DNA from: Gallibacterium genomosp. 3
GTDB taxonomy: Bacteria > Pseudomonadota > Gammaproteobacteria > Enterobacterales > Pasteurellaceae
Reading direction: 5' to 3'
DNA length: 64,000 nucleotides
Assembly (NCBI RefSeq): GCF_001678475.1
Contig: NZ_JTJR01000009.1
Location: 47,580 to 111,579, forward strand
Below are positions 39,813 through 49,810 of this stretch, in pieces (the first letter of the stretch is position 1; each line of letters starts with the position of its first letter). Position numbers and translations under genes: made by a program. The notes beneath the pieces were generated by a model that was given only the letters and a program-made list of their open reading frames with translations, ran no database searches and was not told the origin of the DNA.

Positions 39813-41336
39813 CTATTCTGTTTTCGCTGGTGTGTCATTCTTTGGGGCCTCAGTAGCAGCTGGCTGACTCTCCTCAGTTTGGCTGGCTGGTTGTTCAGGC
39901 GTAGCTTTTGGCTGTTCAGTTGCTTGAGATTGTGCCTCTGCATTTTCTTTTGCTTTAGCTTCCTCTGCTTTATTTTCCTCTAGAATGGTAGAATTCGCCT
40001 TCATCTCCACTTTTTCAATTTTGTGTGGTTGCTTATGCAAAATTTCATCCAAAGTCGTCAAACTTTCAAAGGTACTTGGTGCATCAACATAGATTGACTG
40101 TTCTGAAAGATCATCAAGCTGTTGTAAGAAACGTTGCACCAATACACTGTCTGTATTGAAATAGCTTCTTACCCAAGAAGTTACAGCTTCTAGCGATCCT
40201 TTATACAATTCATTTTGTTGACGAGGCACTGCTAATAAAGCAATTTGCAAGCGTAATCGAATATTTTCACGTAAATAAACATCTTGATTCGGTGCTAATA
40301 ATGCCTTTTCAACAGGATCTCTTGGTTGAATACGAATAAAGTGATTTAAGAAAGAATTAGCTGATTTTTCGATATTAGTCCGCCAATCGCTGATTGAATC
40401 AGAAAGCTCACCATCATCGCTACCTGTCGCATTATCACTAGAAAGATCTAATACTTCTAAATCATCTACTGCATTAGCCAGTTGCGATAATTTTTGCATA
40501 ATTGCATTTTGATCAACGTCATTTACATCCGCTAAACGTTTAAGATCTTGAGCAATCGCAGTACGTACACTAATTGCTCTTGGATCAGAAACATCATTTA
40601 ACACAACATCTGCTTCTTTAAGTAAGGAAATTGCCGTACTTAAATCATTATCAATTAATAACTTACGTTGTGCATTACTTAATAAAAAATCTGCTTCTGA
40701 CATCAACCATTCATTTGGTTGGCTTTCTGCTTTATCCGCAGCGGCTTTATTTAATTGTGATTGTAAAGCAATGATTTGTTGTTCAGTAATACCTCGATTT
40801 TGCTCTAATGCACTTAACGCATTTTTCGCTGCTTCTAACTCGCTTGCTGTACTAACAAGAGCATTTTTCACTGCATCAAAATCAGCTTTACTTACCGTTT
40901 CTGCTGGTGTTGCTTGAGTTGCCACTTGTTGGCTTTCCTCTAGAGAGGTAATTTTTTGTTGTAATTGGCTAAGTTGTTGTTGGCCTAAATAATAACCTGC
41001 ACCGCCCACACCTAACGCAACTAATAAAGCAAGTAAGGCAATACCTTTACCGCTTGAAGATTTCTTTGTTTGTGGTTCTGGTTGAGAAGAAACTTTATTC
41101 TCTTTTGAAGTCGTATTCTGTTTCGCAGAATCTGTTTTTTTGGGCTCTGCTGTCATCACTGTCTTTTCTTCTTTCATTGATTGTTTTTCTGTTTTTTTAT
41201 CTTCTGAATGAATAACAGCGTCAGTTTTTGGAGTGGTTACTGCTTCAACTTTGTTTTCTTCACCTCTATTAGGAGTAACCTCTTCATTTATCTCTGTATT
41301 TTTTTGAATATCAGTTTCATCATGTTGTTTTTTCAT
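39813..41336 (-). CDS. hemX: HemX-like membrane protein of the hem operon
   Basis: 507 residues: a polar, lysine- and glutamate-rich N-terminus (1-95), one membrane span (about 97-117, IALLALLVALGVGGAGYYLG), a long coiled-coil/periplasmic domain (about 118-430) and a low-complexity tail rich in Ala, Glu, Pro and Gln. That layout is typical of HemX, once annotated as uroporphyrinogen methyltransferase but without the catalytic motifs. The N- and C-terminal tails are longer and more repetitive than in E. coli (393 residues). It sits between hemD and hemY. Confidence 0.9.
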   Translation of the reverse strand: MKKQHDETDIQKNTEINEEVTPNRGEENKVEAVTTPKTDAVIHSEDKKTEKQSMKEEKTVMTAEPKKTDSAKQNTTSKENKVSSQPEPQTKKSSSGKGIALLALLVALGVGGAGYYLGQQQLSQLQQKITSLEESQQVATQATPAETVSKADFDAVKNALVSTASELEAAKNALSALEQNRGITEQQIIALQSQLNKAAADKAESQPNEWLMSEADFLLSNAQRKLLIDNDLSTAISLLKEADVVLNDVSDPRAISVRTAIAQDLKRLADVNDVDQNAIMQKLSQLANAVDDLEVLDLSSDNATGSDDGELSDSISDWRTNIEKSANSFLNHFIRIQPRDPVEKALLAPNQDVYLRENIRLRLQIALLAVPRQQNELYKGSLEAVTSWVRSYFNTDSVLVQRFLQQLDDLSEQSIYVDAPSTFESLTTLDEILHKQPHKIEKVEMKANSTILEENKAEEAKAKENAEAQSQATEQPKATPEQPASQTEESQPAATEAPKNDTPAKTE

Positions 41337-41351
41337 TGCTACTCCTATTGT

Positions 41352-42119
41352 TTATTTATCTCGTGAATGGGGATAAAAAGATAATATTGTTTTTAATAAA
41401 CTATTATTATCAGCCTTTTCAGTGAGAATCACTTTATCTTCTTGCCAACCAGCTTCTTTGGCTAATTGAGCAATACGATCACTAATCACCACCAACTTAC
41501 AATTAACTAACCAATTATGTTCACTTTTAGGAATAAAATCCAGTAAATACCGTAAAATTTCACCACTAGTCACCACAATAGTATCAATCCCTGCTCGAGA
41601 AAACATCATCAATTCTGTTTCTGTTAACTCTTGCCTTTCTCGATGATAACAAGCCACCATTTCTACATTTGCACCTTGCACTGTAAGTTGTTCAGGCAAT
41701 AACTCCCGCCCTTGTTGTCCACGTAAGATAAGTACATTTTTATCTTGGCATTGCTGCATTAAGGGTAATGCTAATAGCCCTTCGCTATTCTCTTGCAAAA
41801 ATGGATAACTCACAGCTTGCTGACTAACCTCAGTTAAACGCATAGCTGTTTTACATCCTACTGCCAAATAGTACAAATCTGCTCGCCAAGTAAATCCCGT
41901 ATTTTGTAATACTTGTGCTGCATAATTTACGGCATATTGTGACACACAAATGACATAATCACCTGGATTTAACTTCTGTAATTTCTGAGGCAGTTGATTT
42001 AATTGCTCCCCAGTCACAATTTTAATAAAAGGAGCATGAATAGCTGCAATTCCTTCACGAATTAACATGGCCGTCAAATGTTGACCTGACTCTTCCGGAC
42101 GTGTGACTAGAATTCCCAT
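41352..42119 (-). CDS. hemD: Uroporphyrinogen-III synthase
   Basis: 255 residues. Although poorly conserved in sequence, it has the expected marks: VTRPEESGQHL at the start, ISQYAV-type VCVSQYAVNYAAQVL, a Tyr-containing YYLAVGCKTA, LILRGQQGREL and DTIVVTSGEILRYLL. It closes the linear hydroxymethylbilane made by HemC, with inversion of ring D. It begins four bases after hemC, which makes the assignment safe. Confidence 0.93.
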   Translation of the reverse strand: MGILVTRPEESGQHLTAMLIREGIAAIHAPFIKIVTGEQLNQLPQKLQKLNPGDYVICVSQYAVNYAAQVLQNTGFTWRADLYYLAVGCKTAMRLTEVSQQAVSYPFLQENSEGLLALPLMQQCQDKNVLILRGQQGRELLPEQLTVQGANVEMVACYHRERQELTETELMMFSRAGIDTIVVTSGEILRYLLDFIPKSEHNWLVNCKLVVISDRIAQLAKEAGWQEDKVILTEKADNNSLLKTILSFYPHSRDK

Positions 42120-42123
42120 GAAA

Positions 42124-43050
42124 TTATTCTAATACCTGTGCTAATAGTTTTTCTGCACCTTGTGCTAAAAGCGATTCAGCCACCTGAATGCCTAACTGCT
42201 CTGCTTGTGTACGTGGTGCAGTTCCTTCTGCTCTTAACACTTCGCTGCCATCGACTGCACCAACTAAAGCACGCAAGTGAAGCTGTTCTCCCACTAATAC
42301 AGCATAGCCCGCAATTGGTACTTGGCATCCCCCCTGTAAACGATTATTCATTGCACGTTCTGCAATCACACGATCCCACGTATCTTGGTGTAATAATGGA
42401 CGCAATAAGCCATTAACCCAATCATCATCCGCTCTACATTCGACACCTACTGCGCCTTGTCCCACTGCGGGTAAAGAACTTTCTGGTGCAATAAAACTGC
42501 GAATACGTTGTTGTTCACCTAAACGAATTAACCCTGCGGATGCCAAGATAATTGCATCATATTCTCCCTCATCTAATTTTCTAAGACGAGTTCCTACATT
42601 GCCTCGCAATGTTTTTAACTCAAGATCAGGACGTAAGGCATTTAGCTGACATTGGCGACGTAAACTTGATGTTCCTACGACTGCGTGTAGAGGTAACTCT
42701 TCTAATGAAGCATATTGATTAGAAACAAATGCATCTCGAGGATCTTCCCGTTCACAAATAACGCTTAAATGTAACCCTTCTGGAAATTGCATTGGAACAT
42801 CTTTCATTGAATGGACTGCAATATCCGCTCGATTTTCTAATAACGCAAGTTCTAATTCTTTAACAAAAAGCCCTTTACCACCAATTTTGGCCAATGGCGT
42901 ATCTAATAACACATCTCCTTTAGTCACCATTGTGACTAATTCAACGTTTAATTCAGGGTATAAATTTTCTAATTGCTGTTTGATAAAATTAGCTTGCCAT
43001 AAGGCTAAAGGACTTTGCCGAGTTGCAATACGGATAACATCTTTTTGCAT
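42124..43050 (-). CDS. hemC: Hydroxymethylbilane synthase (porphobilinogen deaminase)
   Basis: 308 residues, the usual length. It joins four porphobilinogens into hydroxymethylbilane. The dipyrromethane cofactor attaches to Cys242 in [13 protein letters not shown], the same number as in E. coli; [13 protein letters not shown] at 8-20 and HSMKDVP with the catalytic Asp are also present. It leads the operon hemC-hemD-hemX-hemY, divergent from cyaA as in enterobacteria. Presence of intact hemC and hemD shows the strain can make tetrapyrroles at these steps. Confidence 0.97.
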   Translation of the reverse strand: MQKDVIRIATRQSPLALWQANFIKQQLENLYPELNVELVTMVTKGDVLLDTPLAKIGGKGLFVKELELALLENRADIAVHSMKDVPMQFPEGLHLSVICEREDPRDAFVSNQYASLEELPLHAVVGTSSLRRQCQLNALRPDLELKTLRGNVGTRLRKLDEGEYDAIILASAGLIRLGEQQRIRSFIAPESSLPAVGQGAVGVECRADDDWVNGLLRPLLHQDTWDRVIAERAMNNRLQGGCQVPIAGYAVLVGEQLHLRALVGAVDGSEVLRAEGTAPRTQAEQLGIQVAESLLAQGAEKLLAQVLE

Positions 43051-43286
43051 AATTCACTCTTTTGTGGTTAACTTATTATTCATTGTTTGAATCAAGCTAT
43101 ATCCTATCATTGTTACTAAGTCTTGTCAGGTCAGTACTTAGAAAAATAATCTTCATTGAGCTTAATCAAAAACTTCTCATCTGACTAGGCTTGAGTATTT
43201 ACCAAGCGAAATAGAAGTGTTAAAGTTTTCCGCCGTCGATGGACGGTAATATATTTATCCATATAGATAGAGATTTTACGTAACTA

Positions 43287-45755
43287 ATGAACAATCTAGA
43301 AGTTGCCAGAAAAAAGGTTGAACAATTAGATAATATTCGTTTAGAACGTGCCTTAGCAGGTGCACCAAATGAATTTCAATATGTTCTGAATTTAGTTTGT
43401 GTCTTATTGCACCACAATATTCCGGAATTACCGGGGTATGTTGAGGGGGCACCTTTTGGCATTGTTAATTTTCAATATAATCGCTATCAAAAAAATTATC
43501 TTTCTTCTACATTATCCAATACCACGCTTTTTTCATTAGAACATCAACCTAATCCAACCACCAGTCTATGTGGTATTTATGCAATGGGAAGTTTAGGGTC
43601 TATTACCCAAACTTCACGTTCTGACTTGGATTTATGGGTATGTGCTTCCAGGGCATTAACACAACCACAATTAGATAAATTACAACAAAAATTTGCCTTA
43701 ATTTGTCAATGGGCACATAACGTTGGGGTTGAACTCAATCTGTTTCTTGTCGATCAAGACCGTTTTCGTTGTGGGCAGGCTGTTGACTCTTTAACTAGTG
43801 ATAACTGCGGTTCAAGCCAATATATGCTGTTGCTAGACGAATTTTATCGTTCTGCAATTCGTCTTGCAGGTCGCCCATTGTTATGGCTGCATCTCGCTGT
43901 TGAAGATGAATCTCAATATGATGAAACCGTTAAACAATTAGTCAATGAAGGCAAATTAAATCCTAATGAATGGGTGGATTTTGGTGGCTTAGGTGGATTA
44001 TCTGCAAATGAGTATTTTGGAGCAACGCTATGGAATCTCTATAAAGGAATTGATTCACCTTACAAAGCGGTTATCAAGATTTTACTCTTAGAATGTTATT
44101 CATGGGAATTCCCAAACACTCGTTTAATTTCTCACCAATTTAAATTAGATTTATTGCAAGATCGCAAAGTCAAACATCATTTTGATCCTTATATGGCAAT
44201 GTTAGATAAGGTAACTGACTATCTGATTAAGATTAAAGATTACGATCGTTTGGATAACGTGCGCCGTTGTTTTTATATTAAAGCCAGTGAAGATATTGAT
44301 AATGCTGAATTAACCGGGAATTGGCGTCTAACTTTATTGATGAAACTTGCGCATCAATGGAAGTGGGATAGTAAAACAATTCAAGAGTTAAATGAAAAAA
44401 AACATTGGAAAATTAAACAAATCCGTCGCAGTTATAATAGTTTAGTTGCACTATTAATGTGCAGTTATCGTCAATTAATGGATTTTGCCCGCAAATATAA
44501 TATTTCTGGCGGTGGTATTATTCCTGAAGATATTAGTATTTTGACTCGTAAACTTTATGCTGCTTTTGAAGAATTACCAGGAAAAGTCACATTATTCAAT
44601 CCAACTATTGCGACCAATATTGCTGAAAAAGAGCTTACTTTTGTGGAAGCTACAGGTAATTCTGTGATGGCAAAAGGTTGGTACTTATTGAATCAAGAAC
44701 CAAAAATTTCTTCCTTGTCGAAAAATCGCCATGTTGAATATAATCCAAATTTAAATAAGCTGGTCTGTTGGGCATATTTCAATGGGATTCTGACTGCGGA
44801 TACAAACCTGCACATTATCAGCGATAGTGTTTCCTTAGAAACATTACAACAATTTGTTGAGGATCTACGTAATACTTTCCCAACCGAAGTTTCACCTGCA
44901 ACCAATAATGATCTCTATCAGCCTTGTGAAATTCGTAATTTAGCGATTATAGTAAATTTAGTTCAAGATCCAACGAAAGATGAATCATTAATTGATCACC
45001 ATTTCCGCTTACAACCAAAGCATTTATTTAACAATTTAACCGCAAAACAAACTAAATTAATTGGCAGTATTGATTTTACCTACCGTAATTTATGGAATGA
45101 AATTCGGACATTACATTTTGAAGGACCAAGCGCTATTTTCCGTGCCTTAAAAGTCCTTTCTAATAAAATTTACCGTAGCTCTGTGCCATTGCAATCAGTA
45201 AACGTTTTTTGTTACAGCCAACGTTACCGCAATATTATTCGCCGGTTTACTAGTGAATTGATTGATCGCTGTATCAATATTCAAACCAGTAATCTTATTA
45301 ATAGTAATCAGCTGAATACACTCTATGTTGCAAGTGAAGTATGGAATAACTTCTTCCATCGTGACAAATTAAAAATTACGGAAGAACTGTTATCCGAAAC
45401 AGGATTAACCAAAATTTCTACTAATGATGAATTAAAATATCCACAAGCTATCGAATATTATTCAAATGAAGGGTTCTTGCAATTCTTCTTTGAAGATAAT
45501 GCCGATAAAACATTCAATATTTATATTCTTGATGAAAGCAATCAGCTAGAAGCTTATTACCACTGCGAAGGCGTAAAAAGTCAAAAGATTGAAGAAATTA
45601 ATCGAATTTATCGTGCAGCAACTAATGGCGAAAACAGTACACCATTCCAAGTTTCGAAGAATAATTTTAATTATCCTCAATTTTACCAAATCCACCATAC
45701 GCAAGGAAAAACGACGGTTACACCTTATCACTCTGAACTGAGTATTAATAGTTAA
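43287..45755 (+). CDS. cyaA: Adenylate cyclase, class I
   Basis: 822 residues, close to the Haemophilus and E. coli enzymes. The N-terminal catalytic domain has LCGIYAMGSLGSITQTSRSDLDLWVC (about residues 91-116), a nucleotidyltransferase-type GS...DxD site, then the regulatory C-terminal domain. It makes cAMP in response to the glucose PTS and so drives CRP, for which candidate sites lie upstream of fbp and siaP in this window. The 236-base gap before it holds CCGTC-GATG-GACGG, a small hairpin. ATG 43287 has no strong ribosome site; E. coli cyaA uses a weak TTG start to keep the level low. Confidence 0.96.
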   Translation: MNNLEVARKKVEQLDNIRLERALAGAPNEFQYVLNLVCVLLHHNIPELPGYVEGAPFGIVNFQYNRYQKNYLSSTLSNTTLFSLEHQPNPTTSLCGIYAMGSLGSITQTSRSDLDLWVCASRALTQPQLDKLQQKFALICQWAHNVGVELNLFLVDQDRFRCGQAVDSLTSDNCGSSQYMLLLDEFYRSAIRLAGRPLLWLHLAVEDESQYDETVKQLVNEGKLNPNEWVDFGGLGGLSANEYFGATLWNLYKGIDSPYKAVIKILLLECYSWEFPNTRLISHQFKLDLLQDRKVKHHFDPYMAMLDKVTDYLIKIKDYDRLDNVRRCFYIKASEDIDNAELTGNWRLTLLMKLAHQWKWDSKTIQELNEKKHWKIKQIRRSYNSLVALLMCSYRQLMDFARKYNISGGGIIPEDISILTRKLYAAFEELPGKVTLFNPTIATNIAEKELTFVEATGNSVMAKGWYLLNQEPKISSLSKNRHVEYNPNLNKLVCWAYFNGILTADTNLHIISDSVSLETLQQFVEDLRNTFPTEVSPATNNDLYQPCEIRNLAIIVNLVQDPTKDESLIDHHFRLQPKHLFNNLTAKQTKLIGSIDFTYRNLWNEIRTLHFEGPSAIFRALKVLSNKIYRSSVPLQSVNVFCYSQRYRNIIRRFTSELIDRCINIQTSNLINSNQLNTLYVASEVWNNFFHRDKLKITEELLSETGLTKISTNDELKYPQAIEYYSNEGFLQFFFEDNADKTFNIYILDESNQLEAYYHCEGVKSQKIEEINRIYRAATNGENSTPFQVSKNNFNYPQFYQIHHTQGKTTVTPYHSELSINS

Positions 45756-45911
45756 TTCTCTGTACAGTTGTGATACCCTTATTTTTTAATCTATATCAAA
45801 TTTTTTCTTAGTTATAAGAAAATTTCTTCACCAAAAGAACACGTTTTTTCCTTTTGGTGTGATAGTATGTGCAAGATTTTTTTTCAATATTCCTCAAATG
45901 GGGCATTTATA

Positions 45912-46541
45912 ATGAACAAAACAACTATTTTAGTGATTGATGATCATCCTCTTATCCGCAGAGGTATTACTCAACTTTTAGAGCTTGACGAAACATTTGA
46001 AGTATTAGCTGAAGCAAGCAATGGTACTGAAGGTTTGGCTTTAGCGAAAAAATTATCGCCAGATATGATTATTTTAGATTTAAATATGAAAGGGATGTCT
46101 GGTCTAGATGTATTAAAAGCACTTCGTCTAGATGATATTGATGCTAAAATTGCTGTATTAACCGTTTCAGACTCTCGTTCTGACATTTTTGCTTTAATTG
46201 AAGCGGGTGCAGATGGTTATTTATTAAAAGATACAGAACCAGATACTTTATTAGCACAATTAAAGAGAATTGCTGAAGGTCAAGTTGTATTAAGCAATGC
46301 GGTAAAACAACGTTTATTAGAACAACACGCTAGCAATGATCCGTTGCAATTATTGACTGATCGTGAAATGGATGTATTAAAACTTATTGCTACTGGCCTA
46401 TCTAATAAACAAATTGCAACCCAACTATTTATCTCTGAAGAAACTGTCAAAGTGCATATTCGTAACTTACTACGTAAATTAAATGTCCATTCTCGTGTTG
46501 CCGCGACAGTGCTTTATTTAGAAAATCGTGGTTCAGATTAA
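45912..46541 (+). CDS. narP: Nitrate/nitrite response regulator NarP
   Basis: 209 residues from ATG 45912; a reading from 45867 adds 15 residues not found in the family. Receiver domain 1-120 with phospho-acceptor Asp56 (IILDLNM), acidic pocket at IDDHPL and switch Lys in LLKDTEPD. LuxR-type helix-turn-helix at about 145-205 (LTDREMDVLKLIATGLSNKQIA, VKVHIRNLLRKLNV). Pasteurellaceae have NarQ-NarP and lack NarL, so NarP is the better call. The sensor is not in the window. It controls nitrate, nitrite and other anaerobic reductases. Confidence 0.9.
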   Translation: MNKTTILVIDDHPLIRRGITQLLELDETFEVLAEASNGTEGLALAKKLSPDMIILDLNMKGMSGLDVLKALRLDDIDAKIAVLTVSDSRSDIFALIEAGADGYLLKDTEPDTLLAQLKRIAEGQVVLSNAVKQRLLEQHASNDPLQLLTDREMDVLKLIATGLSNKQIATQLFISEETVKVHIRNLLRKLNVHSRVAATVLYLENRGSD

Positions 46542-46682
46542 ACAAATCACTTAGCTAACTGATGAAGATCTCTTGCTGTAAAAATAAACAAAATAAAGAA
46601 GATCTTCATTAAGCAAACATTATTTATTGCTATAATGGCGTACCACAATATTATGCGTTCAATATATGATCGGTAAAAATAG

Positions 46683-47837
46683 ATGAAGTTTTTCTCTTTT
46701 TGTTTAAGTTTATTACTATTACTTTATACGCCGTTTTCTTCTGCTGATTGGAACCAAGTTGGTAAAGCAGAATATAACTGGGGACCTTTCCATATTTATA
46801 CTGTATCTCTTTTTACCGAGAACGGTGCTTATAGTAGTGAACAACGTCCACTTATGTTACGCATTAAATTTGCTAAACCTGTTGAAGGTAAGAATTTTGC
46901 GGTTTCTATGGTAAAAGAAATGGCATTAGATCAAATGAAACCAGAAGAAGTTGATCAACTTAGAAAACGCTTAATTAAAAACTTTCCTGATTTTAAACCT
47001 GATGATGTATTGAATTATATCGCTCTCGAAAAAGATGGTTATTTTGTGTTGAACGATACAATTTTATCTGAACATTTTGATAAAACCTTCAACCATCAAT
47101 TTATCTCGATTTGGCTCGATTCAGAAAGCAGTTTTAAACAATTACAACCTCGTTTATTAGGTGAAGATAAAGAAAAACAAACTGAAATGGCTAAAACTGA
47201 TGTAGCTAAAAAAGCAGATCCAACAGCACCAACTGCAATTAGCACTGTAGCAGCTGAAGTAGCTCAGGAAGCAAAAGCCGATACTCAACAAGACAATCAA
47301 GATCAGGTAAAACCACAATCTGCTCATATTACACTTGGTGAGAAAATGCCTGCACAAATGGTTTTTGTCGAAAAAAATACTAAACAATCAGAGCCTCAAG
47401 CAGCGCTCACTGCACAAACAGAAAAGCAAGCAACTAATACGCAAAAAATGACAAATATTGACAAGTCATCAGAAGAAAATAAAGAAGTGTCGCCATCAGA
47501 AAACGCTAGTAGCGGAAAAACAGAACAATCCGTTACCCCTGTAGAAAATAAAGCGGTACCACCAATGCAACAACAAACAAATAAGCCAACTGAAGCAGAA
47601 ACTACGCCAAACGATAAATCTGCTTCTAATAGGAAAGATAGCCAAGAGAGTGCTTCCCAAGAAGCTAACAAAGCAGCACAATCAACAGCTAAACAAGATA
47701 CAGCAACAGAAGATGATAAAGCACAGCAGCAAAAAGAGGATAAATCTGAAGAGCCTAAGGTTGATCCTGAACAACCTATTGAGCCACCAGTTGAAGTGGA
47801 TCCTATTATGCCTTATCAAAAACACTATTGTTGTTAA
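46683..47837 (+). CDS. Exported chalcone-isomerase-like protein with long low-complexity tail
   Basis: 384 residues. A signal peptide (1-21, PFSSA-DW) leads into a folded domain of about 140 residues (WNQVGKAEYNWGPFHIYTVSLFTENG, LMLRIKFAKPVEGKNFA, a Glu/Lys-rich helix, FVLNDTILSEHFDKTFNHQFISIWLDSES), which resembles the chalcone isomerase-like family of secreted bacterial proteins. Residues about 165-370 are disordered and rich in Lys, Glu, Thr, Gln and Ser, with no hydrophobic core. The chain ends QKHYCC, with two terminal cysteines. The true enzyme activity is not expected in this bacterial branch. It lies after narP and two bases before the DUF488 gene. Function unknown. Confidence 0.6.
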   Translation: MKFFSFCLSLLLLLYTPFSSADWNQVGKAEYNWGPFHIYTVSLFTENGAYSSEQRPLMLRIKFAKPVEGKNFAVSMVKEMALDQMKPEEVDQLRKRLIKNFPDFKPDDVLNYIALEKDGYFVLNDTILSEHFDKTFNHQFISIWLDSESSFKQLQPRLLGEDKEKQTEMAKTDVAKKADPTAPTAISTVAAEVAQEAKADTQQDNQDQVKPQSAHITLGEKMPAQMVFVEKNTKQSEPQAALTAQTEKQATNTQKMTNIDKSSEENKEVSPSENASSGKTEQSVTPVENKAVPPMQQQTNKPTEAETTPNDKSASNRKDSQESASQEANKAAQSTAKQDTATEDDKAQQQKEDKSEEPKVDPEQPIEPPVEVDPIMPYQKHYCC

Positions 47838-47839
47838 TT

Positions 47840-48211
47840 ATGTATCAATTACAAATTAAGCGAATCTACCAACCCATCGAAGCTAGCGATGGGTTTCGCA
47901 TTTTAGTTGATCGTTTATGGCCTCGTGGTATCAAAAAAGAAGACGCTCATATCAATTTGTGGGAAAAAAGGATTACACCAACCCCCGCATTACGCAAATG
48001 GTTCAACCACCAACCCGAGAAATTTGCACAATTCGCACTCCAATATCAGCAGGAATTAACTCAAAATCCGCAATCTCAAGATTTTCTAGCAATATGCCAG
48101 CAACAACTAGAACAACAAAACGTTACTTTGCTATATGCTGCAAAAGATCCTGAATGTAATCATGCACTTATCTTATCTCACTGGATTCTATCGCAACTTT
48201 ATCATACTTGA
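47840..48211 (+). CDS. DUF488 family protein (YeaO-like)
   Basis: 123 residues from ATG 47840, two bases after the preceding stop. It carries the family pattern IKRIYQP...DGFRILVDRLWPRGIKKEDAHINLW, then LRKWFNHQPEKFAQF and VTLLYAAKDPECNHALIL. DUF488 proteins are small cytosolic proteins of unknown function. An in-frame ATG four codons earlier overlaps the upstream gene. The overlap-like spacing suggests co-transcription with the chalcone-isomerase-like gene, but I see no functional link. Confidence 0.85.
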   Translation: MYQLQIKRIYQPIEASDGFRILVDRLWPRGIKKEDAHINLWEKRITPTPALRKWFNHQPEKFAQFALQYQQELTQNPQSQDFLAICQQQLEQQNVTLLYAAKDPECNHALILSHWILSQLYHT

Positions 48212-48290
48212 TCTAGCTAATTTTCTTGGTAATACCTCACACTAACTCATTTTGATGTATCACAAAAAGTTCCCATTAATCCCTCTTTTA

Positions 48291-48304
48291 TTGATTTTTA
48301 TCAA
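48291..48304. promoter_or_regulatory. FNR box upstream of ompW
   Basis: TTGAT-TTTT-ATCAA is a perfect 10 of 10 FNR palindrome. A -10 TATCTT lies at 48327-48332, so the box centre is about 41.5 bases before the expected start point, the class II activator position. A weaker 8 of 10 copy lies at 48252-48265. Confidence 0.7.
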
Positions 48305-48382
48305 AAAACATATCACTCAAAAGGGGTATCTTGAATCAGTCATATGACAGAACAAAAAACCTATATATTCAAGGAGGGTTCT

Positions 48383-49012
48383 ATGAAAAAATTAGCACTA
48401 GCAATTGCAACTTCTACTGCGCTACTCGCTGCATCATCAGCAGCAATGGCTCACCAAGCTGGCGACATTTTTGTTCGTGGTGGTCCAATTTTAGTGGTAC
48501 CAAATACTGATACTCATAATTATAATGGTGGTACATTTGATTTTGATGTTAATAGTAATGCACAATTAGGTTTAACTAGTACCTATATGATTACTGATAA
48601 TATCGGGGTAGAATTATTAGCGGCAACACCATTTAGTCATGAAATAAAATTAGGTGGAAACACTATTGCAAAAACTAAACATCTACCACCAAGTCTTTAT
48701 GTTCAATACTATTTCTTAAATGCAGATTCACCAGCACGTCCTTATGTCGGTGCAGGTCTTAACTACACTACATTTTTTAATGAAAAATCAAAATTTGCTC
48801 CTGTAACTGATCTTAAATTAAAAGATTCTTGGGGTCCTGCAGTAAATGCTGGTATTGATATTAAAATCACTGATAAATTATTCTTTAATACTTCTGTTTG
48901 GTGGGCAAAAATCAAAACTAAAGCAACCTTTAAACTTAATGGTAATCCTCAAGAAACCCGTGTAACACTAGACCCAGCTGTCTTCTTTATTGGTTTAGGT
49001 TATAAATTCTAA
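48383..49012 (+). CDS. ompW: Outer membrane protein OmpW
   Basis: 209 residues from ATG 48383, which has a perfect AGGAGG; a reading from 48344 starts upstream of that site. Signal peptide 1-23 (SAAMA-HQ). The mature part is an eight-strand barrel: AGDIFVRGGPILVVPN start, MITDNIGVELLAATPFSHEI, YVQYYFLN, ARPYVGAGLNYTTFF, the WGPAVNAGIDIKI block, and the C-terminal aromatic GLGYKF needed for Bam assembly. OmpW is linked to anaerobic growth and stress; the FNR box agrees with that. Confidence 0.93.
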   Translation: MKKLALAIATSTALLAASSAAMAHQAGDIFVRGGPILVVPNTDTHNYNGGTFDFDVNSNAQLGLTSTYMITDNIGVELLAATPFSHEIKLGGNTIAKTKHLPPSLYVQYYFLNADSPARPYVGAGLNYTTFFNEKSKFAPVTDLKLKDSWGPAVNAGIDIKITDKLFFNTSVWWAKIKTKATFKLNGNPQETRVTLDPAVFFIGLGYKF

Positions 49013-49038
49013 GTAATCACATTTTTCTCTTGAAGTTT

Positions 49039-49070
49039 AAGCCATAGCCATTGCTATGGCTTTATTGTTT
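49039..49070 (+). terminator. Hairpin terminator after ompW
   Basis: AAGCCATAGC (49039-49048) pairs with GCTATGGCTT (49053-49062), followed by a T-rich tract. Confidence 0.8.
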
Positions 49071-49160
49071 TTGATCCCCTTCCCTTTTTAAGTTGCTTCT
49101 CAATAAAATCCAAGTATAGTTAGCCCTATTTTTGCTTTTCCCTGTTTAAGGAGTACAAAT

Positions 49161-49802
49161 ATGGGACAAATTCTTTTCGTTAGCGGTATTGATACCGAAG
49201 TAGGAAAAACCATTGCGACTGGCGTTTATGCTAAAAAACTGATGGATCAAGGATTTTCTGTTATCACACAAAAAATGATTCAAACGGGTTGTGAAAAATA
49301 CTCTGATGATATTTTAATGCACCGCAAAATTCAGCAAATTGCATTGACAGAAGAAGACCTCTCTGGTATCACTTGCCCTTACCTCTTTCGCTACCCTTGC
49401 TCACCACATCTCGCTGCAGCAATGGAGAATCAGCAAATTGATCCTGATTATATTACTGAAAAAACACAATTATTAGCAACTCGCTACGATTATGTATTAC
49501 TTGAAGGTGCTGGTGGATTAGCTGTTCCCTATCATCAGCAAGAAACAACGCTTGATTTTATAGCCAAATATCAATACCCATTAATTCTGGTTACCTCAGG
49601 TAAATTGGGAAGTATCAATCACACCCTACTAAGTTTAATGGCTTGTCAAAGCAGAAATATTACTGTACATAACGTTATTTATAACCAATTCCCAGAAAAA
49701 GATGCATTAATTGAACAAGATACACAACAGTATTTACAACATTATTTGCAACAATATTTCCCAAAAACAGAATTTATTTTATTAGAAAAATTGAATTTTT
49801 AA
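49161..49802 (+). CDS. bioD: Dethiobiotin synthetase
   Basis: 213 residues with the P-loop GIDTEVGKT at 9-17, [25 protein letters not shown] and the EGAGGLAVP motif near 113. It closes the ureido ring of biotin using ATP and CO2. AAGGAG precedes the ATG. It is shorter than E. coli BioD (225) and nearer the second copy (BioD2) of Haemophilus. No other bio gene is in the window, so it stands apart from any bioABFC cluster. Confidence 0.88.
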   Translation: MGQILFVSGIDTEVGKTIATGVYAKKLMDQGFSVITQKMIQTGCEKYSDDILMHRKIQQIALTEEDLSGITCPYLFRYPCSPHLAAAMENQQIDPDYITEKTQLLATRYDYVLLEGAGGLAVPYHQQETTLDFIAKYQYPLILVTSGKLGSINHTLLSLMACQSRNITVHNVIYNQFPEKDALIEQDTQQYLQHYLQQYFPKTEFILLEKLNF

Positions 49803-49810
49803 AATTTCAT

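Noticed and set aside
43051..43286. CRP site controlling cyaA
   Set aside because: No sequence near the TGTGA-N6-TCACA pattern was found in the hemC-cyaA gap.
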